A stretch of 13,151 nucleotides of DNA from Rhizophlyctis rosea (taxonomy: Eukaryota; Chytridiomycota; Chytridiomycetes; Rhizophlyctidales; Rhizophlyctidaceae), in contig JADGJC010000632.1 of the NCBI GenBank assembly GCA_027596075.1, forward strand, positions 1 through 13,151, written 5' to 3'. The notes beneath the pieces were generated by a model. That model ran no database searches, was not told the DNA's origin, and was given only the letters and a program-made list of their open reading frames with translations. Shown piece by piece: positions 1-7,687 of the stretch. The position numbers were made by a program, and so were the translations under genes. Numbering within the stretch: position 1 is the first letter of the stretch; every line of letters starts with the position of its first letter.

Positions 1-34
1 TCTCTCACACCATCCATTGTAATGGAGAGTATTT

Positions 35-1162
35 CTAATGAGCAACTTTCCCCTTCCGCGCGGGAACGTCTATATATGATATATCCCCACGCAGTTTCCT
101 GGGCTTATCTGCTGCCCGTGTCCGTCCTGTTCGGGGATTTTGCCCGAGTTCTCGGAGTTCCTTCTCCGCTTGTTTCTGGAAGCGGTCTTTCGGACGGATT
201 TTCAGTTTGCGTTCCGTGATTGGGGCTGACGTTTTCATCAGGTCATTGAATGTAAAGACACGGTCCCTTATGCCATTCAACCCGTAACGATAACTTTTGA
301 ATTCATCGATGAGTGGGAACACATGTGATATGCTGTAAACTTCAGTAGAGAAAGTTTGGACGTGTCCTTTAGCAAACGTTCCCTTCTCCTCCCGAAGCCT
401 TACGTGGTCTCCTACTGCAAAAGTCTCTGTCTCTTTTGCTTTGATTTTCCTCCAATACTTGTCTAGATTTTCCCTAGCCTCTTCTTTGTCCTTCAGCGCG
501 TCATATGGGGACATTTTCAAGCCACGGTGAACGCGTTGGTTGAGCCTGTCTGTTAGATCTCCCAGCAAGTCATACCACCTTTTACTCCCTCTATGAGTGA
601 GGGCTCTGGATATGGCCCCCTTTATCAGTTTAATCGCGCTTTCGGCTTCATAAGCCATATATACGGTGCGGTGGTCGATAACGAACTTTTCCATCAATTT
701 TTTGAAAACTCCCGATGTAAAGGTAGGGTCGGCATCGGTAACCATTTTCCGTGGTCGCATCTTGTATGTTCCCACGCACTTTGAGAGTATATCCTGCATG
801 GCTGCTGATACGGAAGGATCGTCAACTTTTTTCAAAGGTCGAGTAAAGATCACTTTTGAAAACTTGTCCACACAAACGAGAATATACTTATAACCGCTGT
901 TCTTACTTGCAGGTATATCGTTTTGAAGGTGTAGAACGTCACTTTCCCAAGTCTCAAAGGGCTCGCCGGTTATGTTGACGTTGAGATTGATTAATGTCTT
1001 CTTTCTGTGGACTTGCGCTGTATCGTGACTTTTGATAAAATCTTGAATCTTCTTCAACGATATGTTTACCCCTCGTGCTTTTAGAATATTCCGCAATCCT
1101 GCAGCGCTCTGGGGTGCTCCAGGAGTCTCATAGAGTTTCTTGAGTTGTTCAAGTTCCTCCAT
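35..1162 (-). CDS. Polinton-type rve integrase
   Basis: Retroviral-type integrase expected to join element ends to host chromosomal DNA in the nucleus. The ORF is open from an ATG at 1207 (390 aa), but the family's N-terminal pattern begins at MEELEQLKKLYETPGAP, so the ATG at 1162 (375 aa) is preferred. In 390-aa numbering: an N-terminal helical region ending in a HDTAQVHRKK segment (61-70) typical of Polinton integrases; the rve core with D90 (WESDVLHLQ) and D158 (VTDADPTF); then a C-terminal SH3-like domain around FAVGDHVRLREEKGTFAKGH, followed by a basic tail. At the position of the third catalytic residue (usual context KxxIVERFNRTLK) I read ESAIKLIKGAIS, putting Lys193 where Glu is expected; E187 and E189 lie nearby. 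The gene is the last of the minus-strand replication block; its upstream ATG overlaps the helicase stop as ATGA. It ends with TAG 34 bases from the window edge. Family assignment is firm; catalytic competence is doubtful. Confidence 0.9.
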   Translation of the reverse strand: MEELEQLKKLYETPGAPQSAAGLRNILKARGVNISLKKIQDFIKSHDTAQVHRKKTLINLNVNITGEPFETWESDVLHLQNDIPASKNSGYKYILVCVDKFSKVIFTRPLKKVDDPSVSAAMQDILSKCVGTYKMRPRKMVTDADPTFTSGVFKKLMEKFVIDHRTVYMAYEAESAIKLIKGAISRALTHRGSKRWYDLLGDLTDRLNQRVHRGLKMSPYDALKDKEEARENLDKYWRKIKAKETETFAVGDHVRLREEKGTFAKGHVQTFSTEVYSISHVFPLIDEFKSYRYGLNGIRDRVFTFNDLMKTSAPITERKLKIRPKDRFQKQAEKELRELGQNPRTGRTRAADKPRKLRGDISYIDVPARKGKVAH

Positions 1163-1203
1163 TTTGTGATGTTTGTAAAAATGACAAGAAAAGATTCCTA
1201 CGG

Positions 1204-3078
1204 TCATTTACACCGCCTCATCTCTGTGTACCCATTTTGTCTTGACCTGTTCAAAGATGAAATCATTGGTCGGAGATTTTCATAGTGGTCCATTTTCTCA
1301 ACCGGTATTTTGTTTTTCCTACAATAGTCCTTATCCTGTATATGGTCTAATTCCCATTCCCATCCGTAATCATTCCACAAATACCTGCCTGGGATTTTCG
1401 GTTGCATGTAAGCGAGGACCTGTTCGGGGGTTTTTCCTCGAACCCAACAGTCGGACCGAAGCAGGTTTTCCTTCAAAATAGGGTCATCGAGGACGGATGG
1501 TATCTTCACGTCGCTAAAGTGTAGATATTTACTGTGACTTGCGCGTGAAACAGCCGTGTACAATAGCCGAATGTCCATCTTGTCCTTCTCGTGAACGATG
1601 AAATCTTCCGTTATGGTCTGACCTTGGGACTGATGTGTAGTTATGCAGTAAGCTGAGATGAAATGTTTCTGGAGGTTCTCCTTCTCAATGGTGTATGTAA
1701 AGTTACCGTCTATAGAACTCACCCACTCGACGTTGGCTGCATCCCAACTTTTAACCACCCATTTCGTCCCCTTGATGATATTGTCTTTGCGGATGGCTTC
1801 TCGGCAAATGAGAGGACTTCTTTTCGTGAAGTAGGATTCTTGTGTCTTTTTGTCTCCCTTGATTCTGGGACTTTTAAATCCGTTTCTAACGGTCCTGACC
1901 TCATCGGCCTTCATAAGAATAGCGTCCACGTATTGTCTCATTTTGTTTGTGTAGCAGATGTTCAATCGGAACTTTTCCAAATCTTTTGTGGAGACCATCA
2001 TCTTCTCCGGGAAGATGTTCTCTCCCTTCTGCACTGATGATACAATTTCCTTCATATTATTTGTCTGGTCATCTACATAGCGGAAGTTGGTCTCAAGATG
2101 GATAAGACTATACTCGCAGATTGTTTTAACGATGTCGCTGTTAAGGTAATCGTCGTGTAGTTTGTTCTCGTCCTCTTCAACTGGCTGTGTCTGCCCGTAG
2201 TGAATCATTACTCCGTTTACGTCCTTGATATCGCCATCACCAAAGATGAATACTTTCACTCCCGACTTTTTCCAAAGGTAAATTATATTCCATATTTCGG
2301 ATGATATTTGAGAATCCTCGTCAATGAGGATATAGTCTGGCTTTTGATGACTTAAGGTCGTGACCAGATGACCCGTGTTTATCCCTTTGATATTCAATGC
2401 CCTATGGATAGTTTGACCGTCGATGTTCAGCGCCGCTAGATTGGTCGGTGCCAAAGTTAGAACCTTAAAACCCCTATCTTCAAGTGTTATCGCTATCGCC
2501 TTGAAAAGTTTCGACTTACCGGTCCCCGCTTCGCCCTGAATTCGGGCACCGTTGGGGCAAATGGCGAGAACATCTTCTGCTGTGACTGTGCCTTTGAAGT
2601 GGCGCTCGTTCCACCGTGGCTTGTCACGTGGGGTGTATGTCATTGTGGGAACCTCCAACCTGCTTTTGAGCACAAGCGGGAAAACCTCTGGGCAATATTT
2701 GTTCAAGATTGATTCATCCGTTGCAACATGCTCTTTCTTGAAGAGAACACAGTCTGTCTTTACGGCGAGGATTTTCTCAAAGTTAAAGTAACCTCTAAGT
2801 AGATCTTCTATCATATTGAAAAGCCGACAGTTCGCCCACTCAATAATTTGTTTACGGATGGGTCTGTGTGACTCATAAGTCTCCGATTCTGTATATTTGG
2901 TGACTTGATATAAATCCACTCCGTGCTCTTTTTGGGAGAATAATCTAGCAACGCTGCTTTGGAAACCCGCTTTCCGAAATTTGCAGTAATAGACAGCCTC
3001 CTTTTCCTTTTGAAAAAACAAAGTCCTGAAGTGTCTCCCGTTAGTCGACGTTCCGAGAATACCAATCAAGGAGTTCAT
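1204..3078 (-). CDS. PolB motif B/C region - SF1 helicase - HNH-like domain fusion
   Basis: A 624-aa ORF holding the C-terminal part of a replicase. Residues 2-9 (NSLIGILG) match PolB motif B (NSLYGK type) and 105-112 (AVKTDCVL) match motif C (DTDS type), so the ORF begins inside a polymerase palm. Residues about 160-525 form a superfamily 1 helicase of Pif1/RecD type: Walker A GEAGTGKS (182-189), Walker B YILIDEDSQ (249-257), motif III FIFGDGD (277-283), motif IV-like LETNFRY (328-334), motif V THQSQGQTI (481-489) and motif VI LLYTAVSRAS (505-514). The tail (573-615) carries WEWELDHI and DHYENLRPM...N, an HNH-like pattern with His579. The likely role is DNA unwinding coupled to synthesis. 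The upstream PolB piece (3075-3743) overlaps by ATGA in another frame; the palm only makes sense if both pieces once formed one protein. The nominal ATG at 3078 is therefore probably not a true start. The helicase assignment is very strong and the HNH call moderate. Confidence 0.88.
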   Translation of the reverse strand: MNSLIGILGTSTNGRHFRTLFFQKEKEAVYYCKFRKAGFQSSVARLFSQKEHGVDLYQVTKYTESETYESHRPIRKQIIEWANCRLFNMIEDLLRGYFNFEKILAVKTDCVLFKKEHVATDESILNKYCPEVFPLVLKSRLEVPTMTYTPRDKPRWNERHFKGTVTAEDVLAICPNGARIQGEAGTGKSKLFKAIAITLEDRGFKVLTLAPTNLAALNIDGQTIHRALNIKGINTGHLVTTLSHQKPDYILIDEDSQISSEIWNIIYLWKKSGVKVFIFGDGDIKDVNGVMIHYGQTQPVEEDENKLHDDYLNSDIVKTICEYSLIHLETNFRYVDDQTNNMKEIVSSVQKGENIFPEKMMVSTKDLEKFRLNICYTNKMRQYVDAILMKADEVRTVRNGFKSPRIKGDKKTQESYFTKRSPLICREAIRKDNIIKGTKWVVKSWDAANVEWVSSIDGNFTYTIEKENLQKHFISAYCITTHQSQGQTITEDFIVHEKDKMDIRLLYTAVSRASHSKYLHFSDVKIPSVLDDPILKENLLRSDCWVRGKTPEQVLAYMQPKIPGRYLWNDYGWEWELDHIQDKDYCRKNKIPVEKMDHYENLRPMISSLNRSRQNGYTEMRRCK

Positions 3079-3743
3079 CGGGTGTTTGCATCTTTGTCTC
3101 CAACCTTTTCCACTACATCGTCTATGACCTTTAAGAAATAGTCATGTTGTAAAGACCGTGAAGATAGAATCATCGACTTAATCTCGAATGGAATATTTTT
3201 TTCCTTTGCAAATTTCACGGAAACACTCGATAACCACCCTCCTTTACCGAGTGGGATGACGTTTTCGGTCTCAAGGAAATACCAGCCCGGAACGGTTGCA
3301 TTTTTTGAGGCGGCCGGGTCATATGGCTGCTCCCTGTCAAAGATGCTAAAAACTGGATAATCGAACGGCATCGTACGCCAAGCGTTCTTATAACATTTTG
3401 GGCTGTCAAACGCTACGGTTTCGAGCGTTTTAATCTCCTCAACATCGCATAATAACCCATGGAATATAGCCGGCTTCCCAGTTGTTTCAATAATCTCAAG
3501 AAGGTCTTTCGTCATGATGGATTTGCAATGGGAAAATCTCTCTTTGCATTTTTCAAGATACTCTTTCGCAATGCCGGTTTTCGTCTGGTTCTTGTATGTA
3601 ATGTCAAGTCTTTCACACAAGTCTACGCGAAGGTGGTCTTCATCGTAAATGGTTTTTTGGTTTCCCGTGTCTGGGAAGGTAATCTTCTCAATAGTGCATC
3701 TTTTGCTCCTATTGCTCGTCTTTGTTTGAACGCTGGGAATGCT
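3075..3743 (-). CDS. Family B DNA polymerase fragment with motif A
   Basis: This 222-codon stretch is open between an in-frame TAA (3744-3746) and TGA (3075-3077). It has no ATG near its front; a TTG at 3620 is the first possible start, so it is best read as the middle of a larger protein. It contains VAFDSPKCYKNAW (Asp codon at 3405-3407), which matches polymerase motif A of protein-primed type PolBs (DxNxCY). After that come PVFSIFD and GWYFLETEN, as in viral and transposon PolBs, where a (G)xYYVET strand follows motif A. The upstream KNQTKTGIAKEYLEK resembles the pre-palm segment of the same group. Motifs B and C lie in the next ORF in another frame (ATGA junction). Template-directed DNA synthesis would need both pieces, so as read here the polymerase is broken. 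I did not find a convincing 3'-5' exonuclease motif. The split palm is visible in the sequence; the PolB subfamily is inferred. Confidence 0.75.
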   Translation of the reverse strand, partial: SIPSVQTKTSNRSKRCTIEKITFPDTGNQKTIYDEDHLRVDLCERLDITYKNQTKTGIAKEYLEKCKERFSHCKSIMTKDLLEIIETTGKPAIFHGLLCDVEEIKTLETVAFDSPKCYKNAWRTMPFDYPVFSIFDREQPYDPAASKNATVPGWYFLETENVIPLGKGGWLSSVSVKFAKEKNIPFEIKSMILSSRSLQHDYFLKVIDDVVEKVGDKDANTR

Positions 3744-3746
3744 TTA
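3744..3746 (-). other. In-frame TAA between OTU-like and PolB regions
   Basis: The frame reads ...QIVRLT, TAA, SIPSVQTKTS... and stays open for 222 codons into PolB motif A. CAA to TAA is one transition. Confidence 0.75.
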
Positions 3747-5117
3747 TGTTAATCGCACAATTTGAAGCAAGACTCTATATAAGGTCTCTTTGGGAAGGCT
3801 TTTTTGCATGTCAACATGGTGAAGGACGAACCTAGTCTTATTCTCTTTGTTTATATTATTCTGGAATATTCCTCTGACAGTTTCCTCAAAGTCAAAATCG
3901 AGTTCTTCCACAGGATCATATTCTTCCTGCATCTCCATCTCTCCCTCATCCTCTTCATCATCCCTTTTCACTATCTGCTTTCCTTGTTCAGCAAAAGACG
4001 ACTTGATTTTTTTCCTCGCTTCCATCAGCCTATGTGCCAATGACTTACATTCATTTTTACCCTTGATTTCAGTGATATGTCCGTTATAGACCACACCATA
4101 AAGTGGAGCTGTTTCATACTTTGCGCTCTTATCATTTCGGTCATAGGCTTCGGATTGAGAAATAACATCTCGATTTGCGTCGAGGAAGGCATAGGGACAG
4201 TGAATATTCTCTTCATCTCTGATAAGTTTCGCCAACTTGCAGGCTTGGTCAACCGTGCAACCTCCGTACAAGTCATTTATGTGACAGCGGTCTTGGAGGA
4301 ACTTGTCATCTATAATCAATTTGCTCCCTTTCCGGTTAGTGACGCGATGGTACCCCCACGCGTTTCTCAACGCCTTGATAAGACACTGACCTTTCTCTCC
4401 ATCCGAATCAACTTTTACGGAGAACTCGTCCTGTTGTTCGTCAAAAAGCAAAGTATCCATCAAGGAAAGTGTATTGTCCGAAGTACAAACAGCGGACGTT
4501 ACAGCCGTAAACAGAGTGATCTGTACGTTGCCAGATCCGGTCTCCCCGTCCAGAAGGTTTCTCTCTTCTAGATAGAGAGAAACTGCTCCCTCAATCTTCT
4601 TTTCGATGTTGTTTCGGGAGGTGACGACCTTTAACGATTCCTGAAAAGTGTTACTCAACGTTTCGTAGCATACGGCATAGTCGCGATCACCTAGACCTGC
4701 GGAGATCTGTTCTTCAAACTCGCCTTGTCTTTTTCGGAGGTCGGCAAGAAAGCCTGGTCCTTTCGCGTCAAGCGCGGCTTGGATTTTTCCCTCACGATTG
4801 TTGAGACCCGCAGCTTGGCGAAACCCACCTTCAGTGTATTTTCTGCTGGCGCTAACTTTCACTTCCGGGAGTCCGGCTTTGCCGGACGACCCTTGGGAAG
4901 TTCCACCTCCCTCGGGGATCTCATCGTTTCCCCTGTGGAGATTGGCTCGGTATCGCAAACACACCCATTGTACGTCCCAAGACGTCTCTTTGGCTTGACT
5001 CCGTTGCCTTTGGACCAGTCTTTCCGCTTGTCTTCCAAGTCGCAGAGTCTTCTTTTGCAACTTTATCTCTTCTTGCCTTTCGAGATAAGCCTCCGAGTCC
5101 GCCCTTCGATTCATTAA
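3747..5117 (-). CDS. OTU-like Cys/His domain, N-terminal part of the replicase
   Basis: This ORF is open from just after an in-frame TAG (5118-5120) to an in-frame TAA (3744-3746); the first ATG is at 5114 (456 aa). Residues 1-45 are charged and coiled-coil-like. Residues about 235-350 hold GQCLIKALRNAWG (Cys244), GGCTVDQACKLAKLI, then PYAFLDA, and YGVVYNGHITEI (His346). This Cys...His order fits the OTU-like/papain-fold domain that precedes PolB in many eukaryotic virus and transposon replicases. A strongly acidic stretch (385-410, DDEEDEGEMEMQEE) follows, and the same frame continues past the TAA into the PolB fragment. The role of this domain (protease or deubiquitinase, or a structural part of the polymerase) is not established by the sequence. 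The region 45-130 is low in recognisable structure. An overlapping frame at 4921-5169 is also open and charged, so the true frame near the N-terminus is less certain. Confidence 0.7.
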
Positions 5118-5120
5118 CTA
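5118..5120 (-). other. In-frame TAG within replicase frame
   Basis: TAG separates ...RREMYY from LMNRRADSEA... in one frame. A single C-to-T change from CAG (Gln) would create it. Confidence 0.6.
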
Positions 5121-5300
5121 GTAATACATCTCTCTTCTCTCGGGTGTCCATCCTTTGCGGCTTACGCATTCCGTAAAAATTTTCTCCAACAATTTGTAGT
5201 AAGGTTTTCCTCCAACCTTCACTCTAGCGAAAATGGGGACTCTACGGCGTGCTTGAAGGACGTAATTACTGATAGTAAATGGGTCTGATAAAAATGGCAT
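5118..5300 (-). CDS. N-terminal segment of the replicase ORF, 60 aa
   Basis: A 60-aa ORF from ATG at 5300 (MPFLSDPFTISNYVLQARRR) to TAG at 5118-5120. It is in the same frame as the OTU-like ORF: after the TAG the frame goes Leu, then the ATG at 5114, without another stop. I read it as the true N-terminus of the OTU-PolB-helicase protein, cut off by one stop. An AT-rich stretch upstream with TATAAAGTATA (minus strand, about 30 bases before the ATG) fits a TATA-type promoter for the whole replication block. No domain is recognisable. It could instead be a separate small peptide. Confidence 0.5.
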   Translation of the reverse strand: MPFLSDPFTISNYVLQARRRVPIFARVKVGGKPYYKLLEKIFTECVSRKGWTPERREMYY

Positions 5301-5330
5301 CTTCTATTACTTATTGTATAAAATAAATAT

Positions 5331-5338
5331 ACTTTATA
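5331..5338 (-). promoter_or_regulatory. TATA-like box of the replication block
   Basis: On the minus strand the stretch reads GGATATAAAGTATATTT, about 31 bases before the ATG at 5300, within an AT-rich 129-bp gap between the HTH gene and the replicase. Position and sequence fit a eukaryotic TATA box; this is inference from sequence only. Confidence 0.4.
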
Positions 5339-5429
5339 TCCTTAAACGCGTTTTTTCCTACTTCGCGTCACGTGTGTGATAAGTCCAAGCACAAGAGATG
5401 CTTCGAATTATTACAAGATATACAATTAA

Positions 5430-5723
5430 TTAATCGACTGGTAAAACTTTGTCAACATCAACACTTTCTACTGACTCATCCTCTCTTTCATCTTGGATTT
5501 TCTCAATGCTGTATCGAGCGCACTTGCGGAAACACCGACGCGTTCCGGCTTGCGGATGCCACACTGTTAAATACCCAACATCGAGAATTGCTGCAATTTC
5601 ATGCAAAGATGGATATACACCACCTTCCAATGTACTCTTGTCATGGTTTTCGAATAGTAGGCGATATTTAGGGGCGTAGTTCTTCCTACCAAGAGTTCTT
5701 CCGCTGTTTTGATTACCTGCCAT
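5430..5723 (-). CDS. Small helix-turn-helix protein, 97 aa
   Basis: ATG at 5723 opens MAGNQNSGRTLGRKNYAPKY, a basic N-terminus, followed by PSLHEIAAILDVGYLTVW, a helix-turn-helix pattern (IAxxLxVxxxTV) seen in small DNA-binding proteins of large DNA viruses and Polinton-like viruses. An acidic tail (DEREDESVESVDVDK) ends at TAA. The gene lies alone between the structural and replication blocks on the same strand. Upstream is an AT-rich stretch with TATATAAAGATAACA (5741-5755, minus strand) and, further upstream, three 21-bp direct repeats that could be its binding site. A role as transcription regulator is inferred; the HTH call is moderate. Confidence 0.65.
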   Translation of the reverse strand: MAGNQNSGRTLGRKNYAPKYRLLFENHDKSTLEGGVYPSLHEIAAILDVGYLTVWHPQAGTRRCFRKCARYSIEKIQDEREDESVESVDVDKVLPVD

Positions 5724-5740
5724 TTTTTATTCCATCAAAT

Positions 5741-5755
5741 TGTTATCTTTATATA
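5741..5755 (-). promoter_or_regulatory. TATA-like promoter of the HTH gene
   Basis: The minus strand reads TATATAAAGATAACA, 18-32 bases before the ATG at 5723. It combines a TATA-like core with an AAAGATAACA stretch resembling the AGATAMAA motif found before other genes in this window. Confidence 0.35.
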
Positions 5756-5802
5756 TAGAATATAAATATAATAAAAATGGGTAAACGCATTTCACCCTCT
5801 TT

Positions 5803-5865
5803 GGTGATACAAGACATCAATGTGGTGATACACAAGTTCACCCTGGTGAAACGAGACATCATGAC
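5803..5865 (+). repeat. Three 21-bp direct repeats, GGTGATACA core
   Basis: Copies start at 5803, 5824 and 5845, exactly 21 bases apart: GGTGATACAAGACATCA, GGTGATACACAAGTTCA and GGTGAAACGAGACATCA (first 17 bases of each). Copies 1 and 3 agree at 15 of 17 positions. A palindrome TTCACC-CT-GGTGAA spans the boundary of copies 2 and 3. The same core and the same 21-base period recur at 11158. Two-turn spacing suggests repeated protein binding on one DNA face (operator, enhancer or origin). A 30-codon plus-strand ORF (5777-5869) runs across it, but the conservation looks DNA-level. Confidence 0.7.
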
Positions 5866-5879
5866 ATGAGGCGCCACTT

Positions 5880-7268
5880 TCAAAGCCACGGATTTAAATT
5901 ACTCTTCACCATCCTGTCTTGACTTATTACGTAATCATATAGTGCTTTGACGAAGGACTTTCTCCGACCATGTTTTTCTATAGAGTCAAGAACAGATTGT
6001 GGTGCACGATAGACACTATGTAACTCGTCCAAAAGGTCATCCTTTGCTTGTTGGCTCATGGGTTTGTTCTTCTGTCGGCTTGTGATCTTGTCAAGCCGGA
6101 TCTCGAACTCTCGTTTGGAGATCGCGCCTTGTCCCCTTGCAATGGTTTCTCTCTGCGAGATGGAACTGGCGATTGGCGGTGGTAGACAATACAGTTCACG
6201 TACGTTCGTATTGACGTTTTTCACGGTCTCTTGCAGAGTGGGCTGTACACCGTCAACCGTACGTCTTCTTCGTTTTCTCTGGGTTTTGTCAATCGCTTCT
6301 CGTTCCTGAAGAGTTGCACTTCTGACAGCGACGTTCTTTTCCAACAATTTTTGACCGGCTTTCACGGGATGCTCCCATGCATCTTTAACATATTTGGACA
6401 ATGACAGGCTGCAGTCATTGAATGGATTGCCCAATCTTTGATGCAAGTTTCCATGTGGGTCTACGTAATGTTCTGCTGGATATGTGCACTCGGAAAGATT
6501 ATACCCGGGCTTACAGATGGAGGTATCTACGGACAAACTAGCACCCTTGCTTTTTCTCCTTTTCTGTGCTACGGTGTGTTTCTTGAAGCCCATCTCCATT
6601 TTCAGTGCCTCGTATACATCATTACTCACGCCTGGAGCGGCGGAAATCCTGGTGTGTGGAAGCAATGCAGTAACGAGAGCGACATCTGTGTCTACATTCG
6701 GTGCAGTAACAACTTTCAACGGATTTGCCAATTTGTCAATCTGGTCCTGCACCAACTGGGTTCTTACATTTACAACATCATGACCAAGAGACCTACTGTT
6801 CTCCAATTTGCGTCCCTTGTCAATCTCCTCTCCTAGTTGTTTCTTTCGAATCTCATCAAGCGCTGATTGGTCTTTCAAAGACACGTCATGCTTGTGAAGG
6901 AAACCTTTGCCCAGTACCTCTTCATCTTTGTAAATGGGAAAAGTCACCCGTGCTGGGGGCAGTTCCTTGATTTTATACAATGGGTCGAATGTGAACCTTT
7001 GATAGGCTTTGTCGCCCACTCGGAATTGGTGAGGAGGGGTGTTTGCCTGTACGGAAACTGTCTTGACCTCCCCAACATCAGGGAGACGAGGTACATCGAT
7101 TTTTGTATAATAGCCGCTGCGGACAACCTGTTGGAGTTCATACCTCGTCTTTTCGGTGATTCGGTTCTTGTCGAGAGACTTTATCATTTCCAGGTGGATA
7201 TTGTTCAGTTGGAGAGCAACGGGGTCCACTTTTTGGCTTTCGATATATTCTTTCAATCTTTCGTCCAT
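5880..7268 (-). CDS. 462-aa protein of unknown function in the capsid block
   Basis: A complete ORF from ATG at 7268 to TGA at 5880-5882. I recognise no family. Visible features: a charged N-terminus (MDERLKEYIESQKVDP), no signal peptide or membrane segment, two strongly basic patches (QKRRKSKG at 235-242 and RKRRRR at 331-336) that could act as nuclear localisation or DNA-contact segments, and a helical, charged C-terminus ending NLNPWL. It lies between the 100-aa basic protein and the HTH gene, on the same strand as penton, so a virion or assembly role is inferred from position only. No adenain-type protease triad was found in it. It is one of the few long genes here without an internal stop, which argues that it is real. 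Confidence 0.7.
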   Translation of the reverse strand: MDERLKEYIESQKVDPVALQLNNIHLEMIKSLDKNRITEKTRYELQQVVRSGYYTKIDVPRLPDVGEVKTVSVQANTPPHQFRVGDKAYQRFTFDPLYKIKELPPARVTFPIYKDEEVLGKGFLHKHDVSLKDQSALDEIRKKQLGEEIDKGRKLENSRSLGHDVVNVRTQLVQDQIDKLANPLKVVTAPNVDTDVALVTALLPHTRISAAPGVSNDVYEALKMEMGFKKHTVAQKRRKSKGASLSVDTSICKPGYNLSECTYPAEHYVDPHGNLHQRLGNPFNDCSLSLSKYVKDAWEHPVKAGQKLLEKNVAVRSATLQEREAIDKTQRKRRRRTVDGVQPTLQETVKNVNTNVRELYCLPPPIASSISQRETIARGQGAISKREFEIRLDKITSRQKNKPMSQQAKDDLLDELHSVYRAPQSVLDSIEKHGRRKSFVKALYDYVISQDRMVKSNLNPWL

Positions 7269-7334
7269 TTAAGAGAAGGCACGGAAAATAATTTTGCAAG
7301 AACCAAATTGTCGAGAGGCAACTTTTTCTACCTA

Positions 7335-7637
7335 TCAAGATATGGCGATATCATACATTCTCTCCTCTTTATCCAATATCTTATGATAATCGTCTGTGAA
7401 CTTTCTCAAATTTGTAGTCCAGTTTTGCGCGACACGCCGCTGATTTTCGTCTGTAAGAGCCCTTTGAGCGTGCCTGTTTACATCTTCAATAAAACGCGTG
7501 CCTTTCTGTAGGTGTGGCTTGGCTCTATGAGCGACTTGACGTGCTTTTTCGTAAAAATTCTTAATATTCGTACCGGAGCGTAGACCCCATTGTTTGACGT
7601 TGTTGAGGAAGTTTCCGAAACCAGAGCGTAATGACAT
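7335..7637 (-). CDS. 100-aa basic amphipathic protein, possible minor virion protein
   Basis: ATG at 7637 to TGA at 7335-7337. The protein starts MSLRSGFGNFLNNVKQWGLR, an amphipathic segment, and continues as a charged, mostly helical basic chain (KARQVAHRAKPHLQKGTRF, then DDYHKILDKEERMYD). Small proteins of this build next to the penton gene in adenovirus- and Polinton-like genomes often serve as internal capsid or membrane-active proteins; here that is a position-based guess. It lies 66 bases upstream of the 462-aa gene and is preceded by a T8 tract and AGATAAAG, like the capsid gene. Confidence 0.6.
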   Translation of the reverse strand: MSLRSGFGNFLNNVKQWGLRSGTNIKNFYEKARQVAHRAKPHLQKGTRFIEDVNRHAQRALTDENQRRVAQNWTTNLRKFTDDYHKILDKEERMYDIAIS

Positions 7638-7641
7638 GGTT

Positions 7642-7667
7642 CTTTATCTAGATATGCAGAAAAAAAA
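7642..7667 (-). promoter_or_regulatory. T-tract plus AGATAAAG upstream motif
   Basis: On the minus strand: T8, then CTGCATATCT, then AGATAAAG ending 4 bases before the ATG at 7637. The arrangement matches those before the capsid gene and the 55-aa HTH gene, suggesting a shared promoter class. Confidence 0.4.
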
Positions 7668-7687
7668 CCGTTGGGAGGTTAAAGTGA

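Noticed and set aside
3804..4571. Long plus-strand open frames with hydrophobic translations opposite the OTU-like region
   Set aside because: Antisense shadows of a Lys/Glu-rich coding strand; no start context or family match.
5777..5869. 30-aa plus-strand ORF (starts MGKRISPSL) across the 21-bp repeats, with AT-rich sequence before its ATG
   Set aside because: Very short, and its repeated content is explained by the DNA-level repeats; not supported as a gene on its own.
6438..7511. Plus-strand ORFs opposite the 462-aa gene
   Set aside because: Antisense shadows; the minus-strand frame is longer, complete and charge-balanced.
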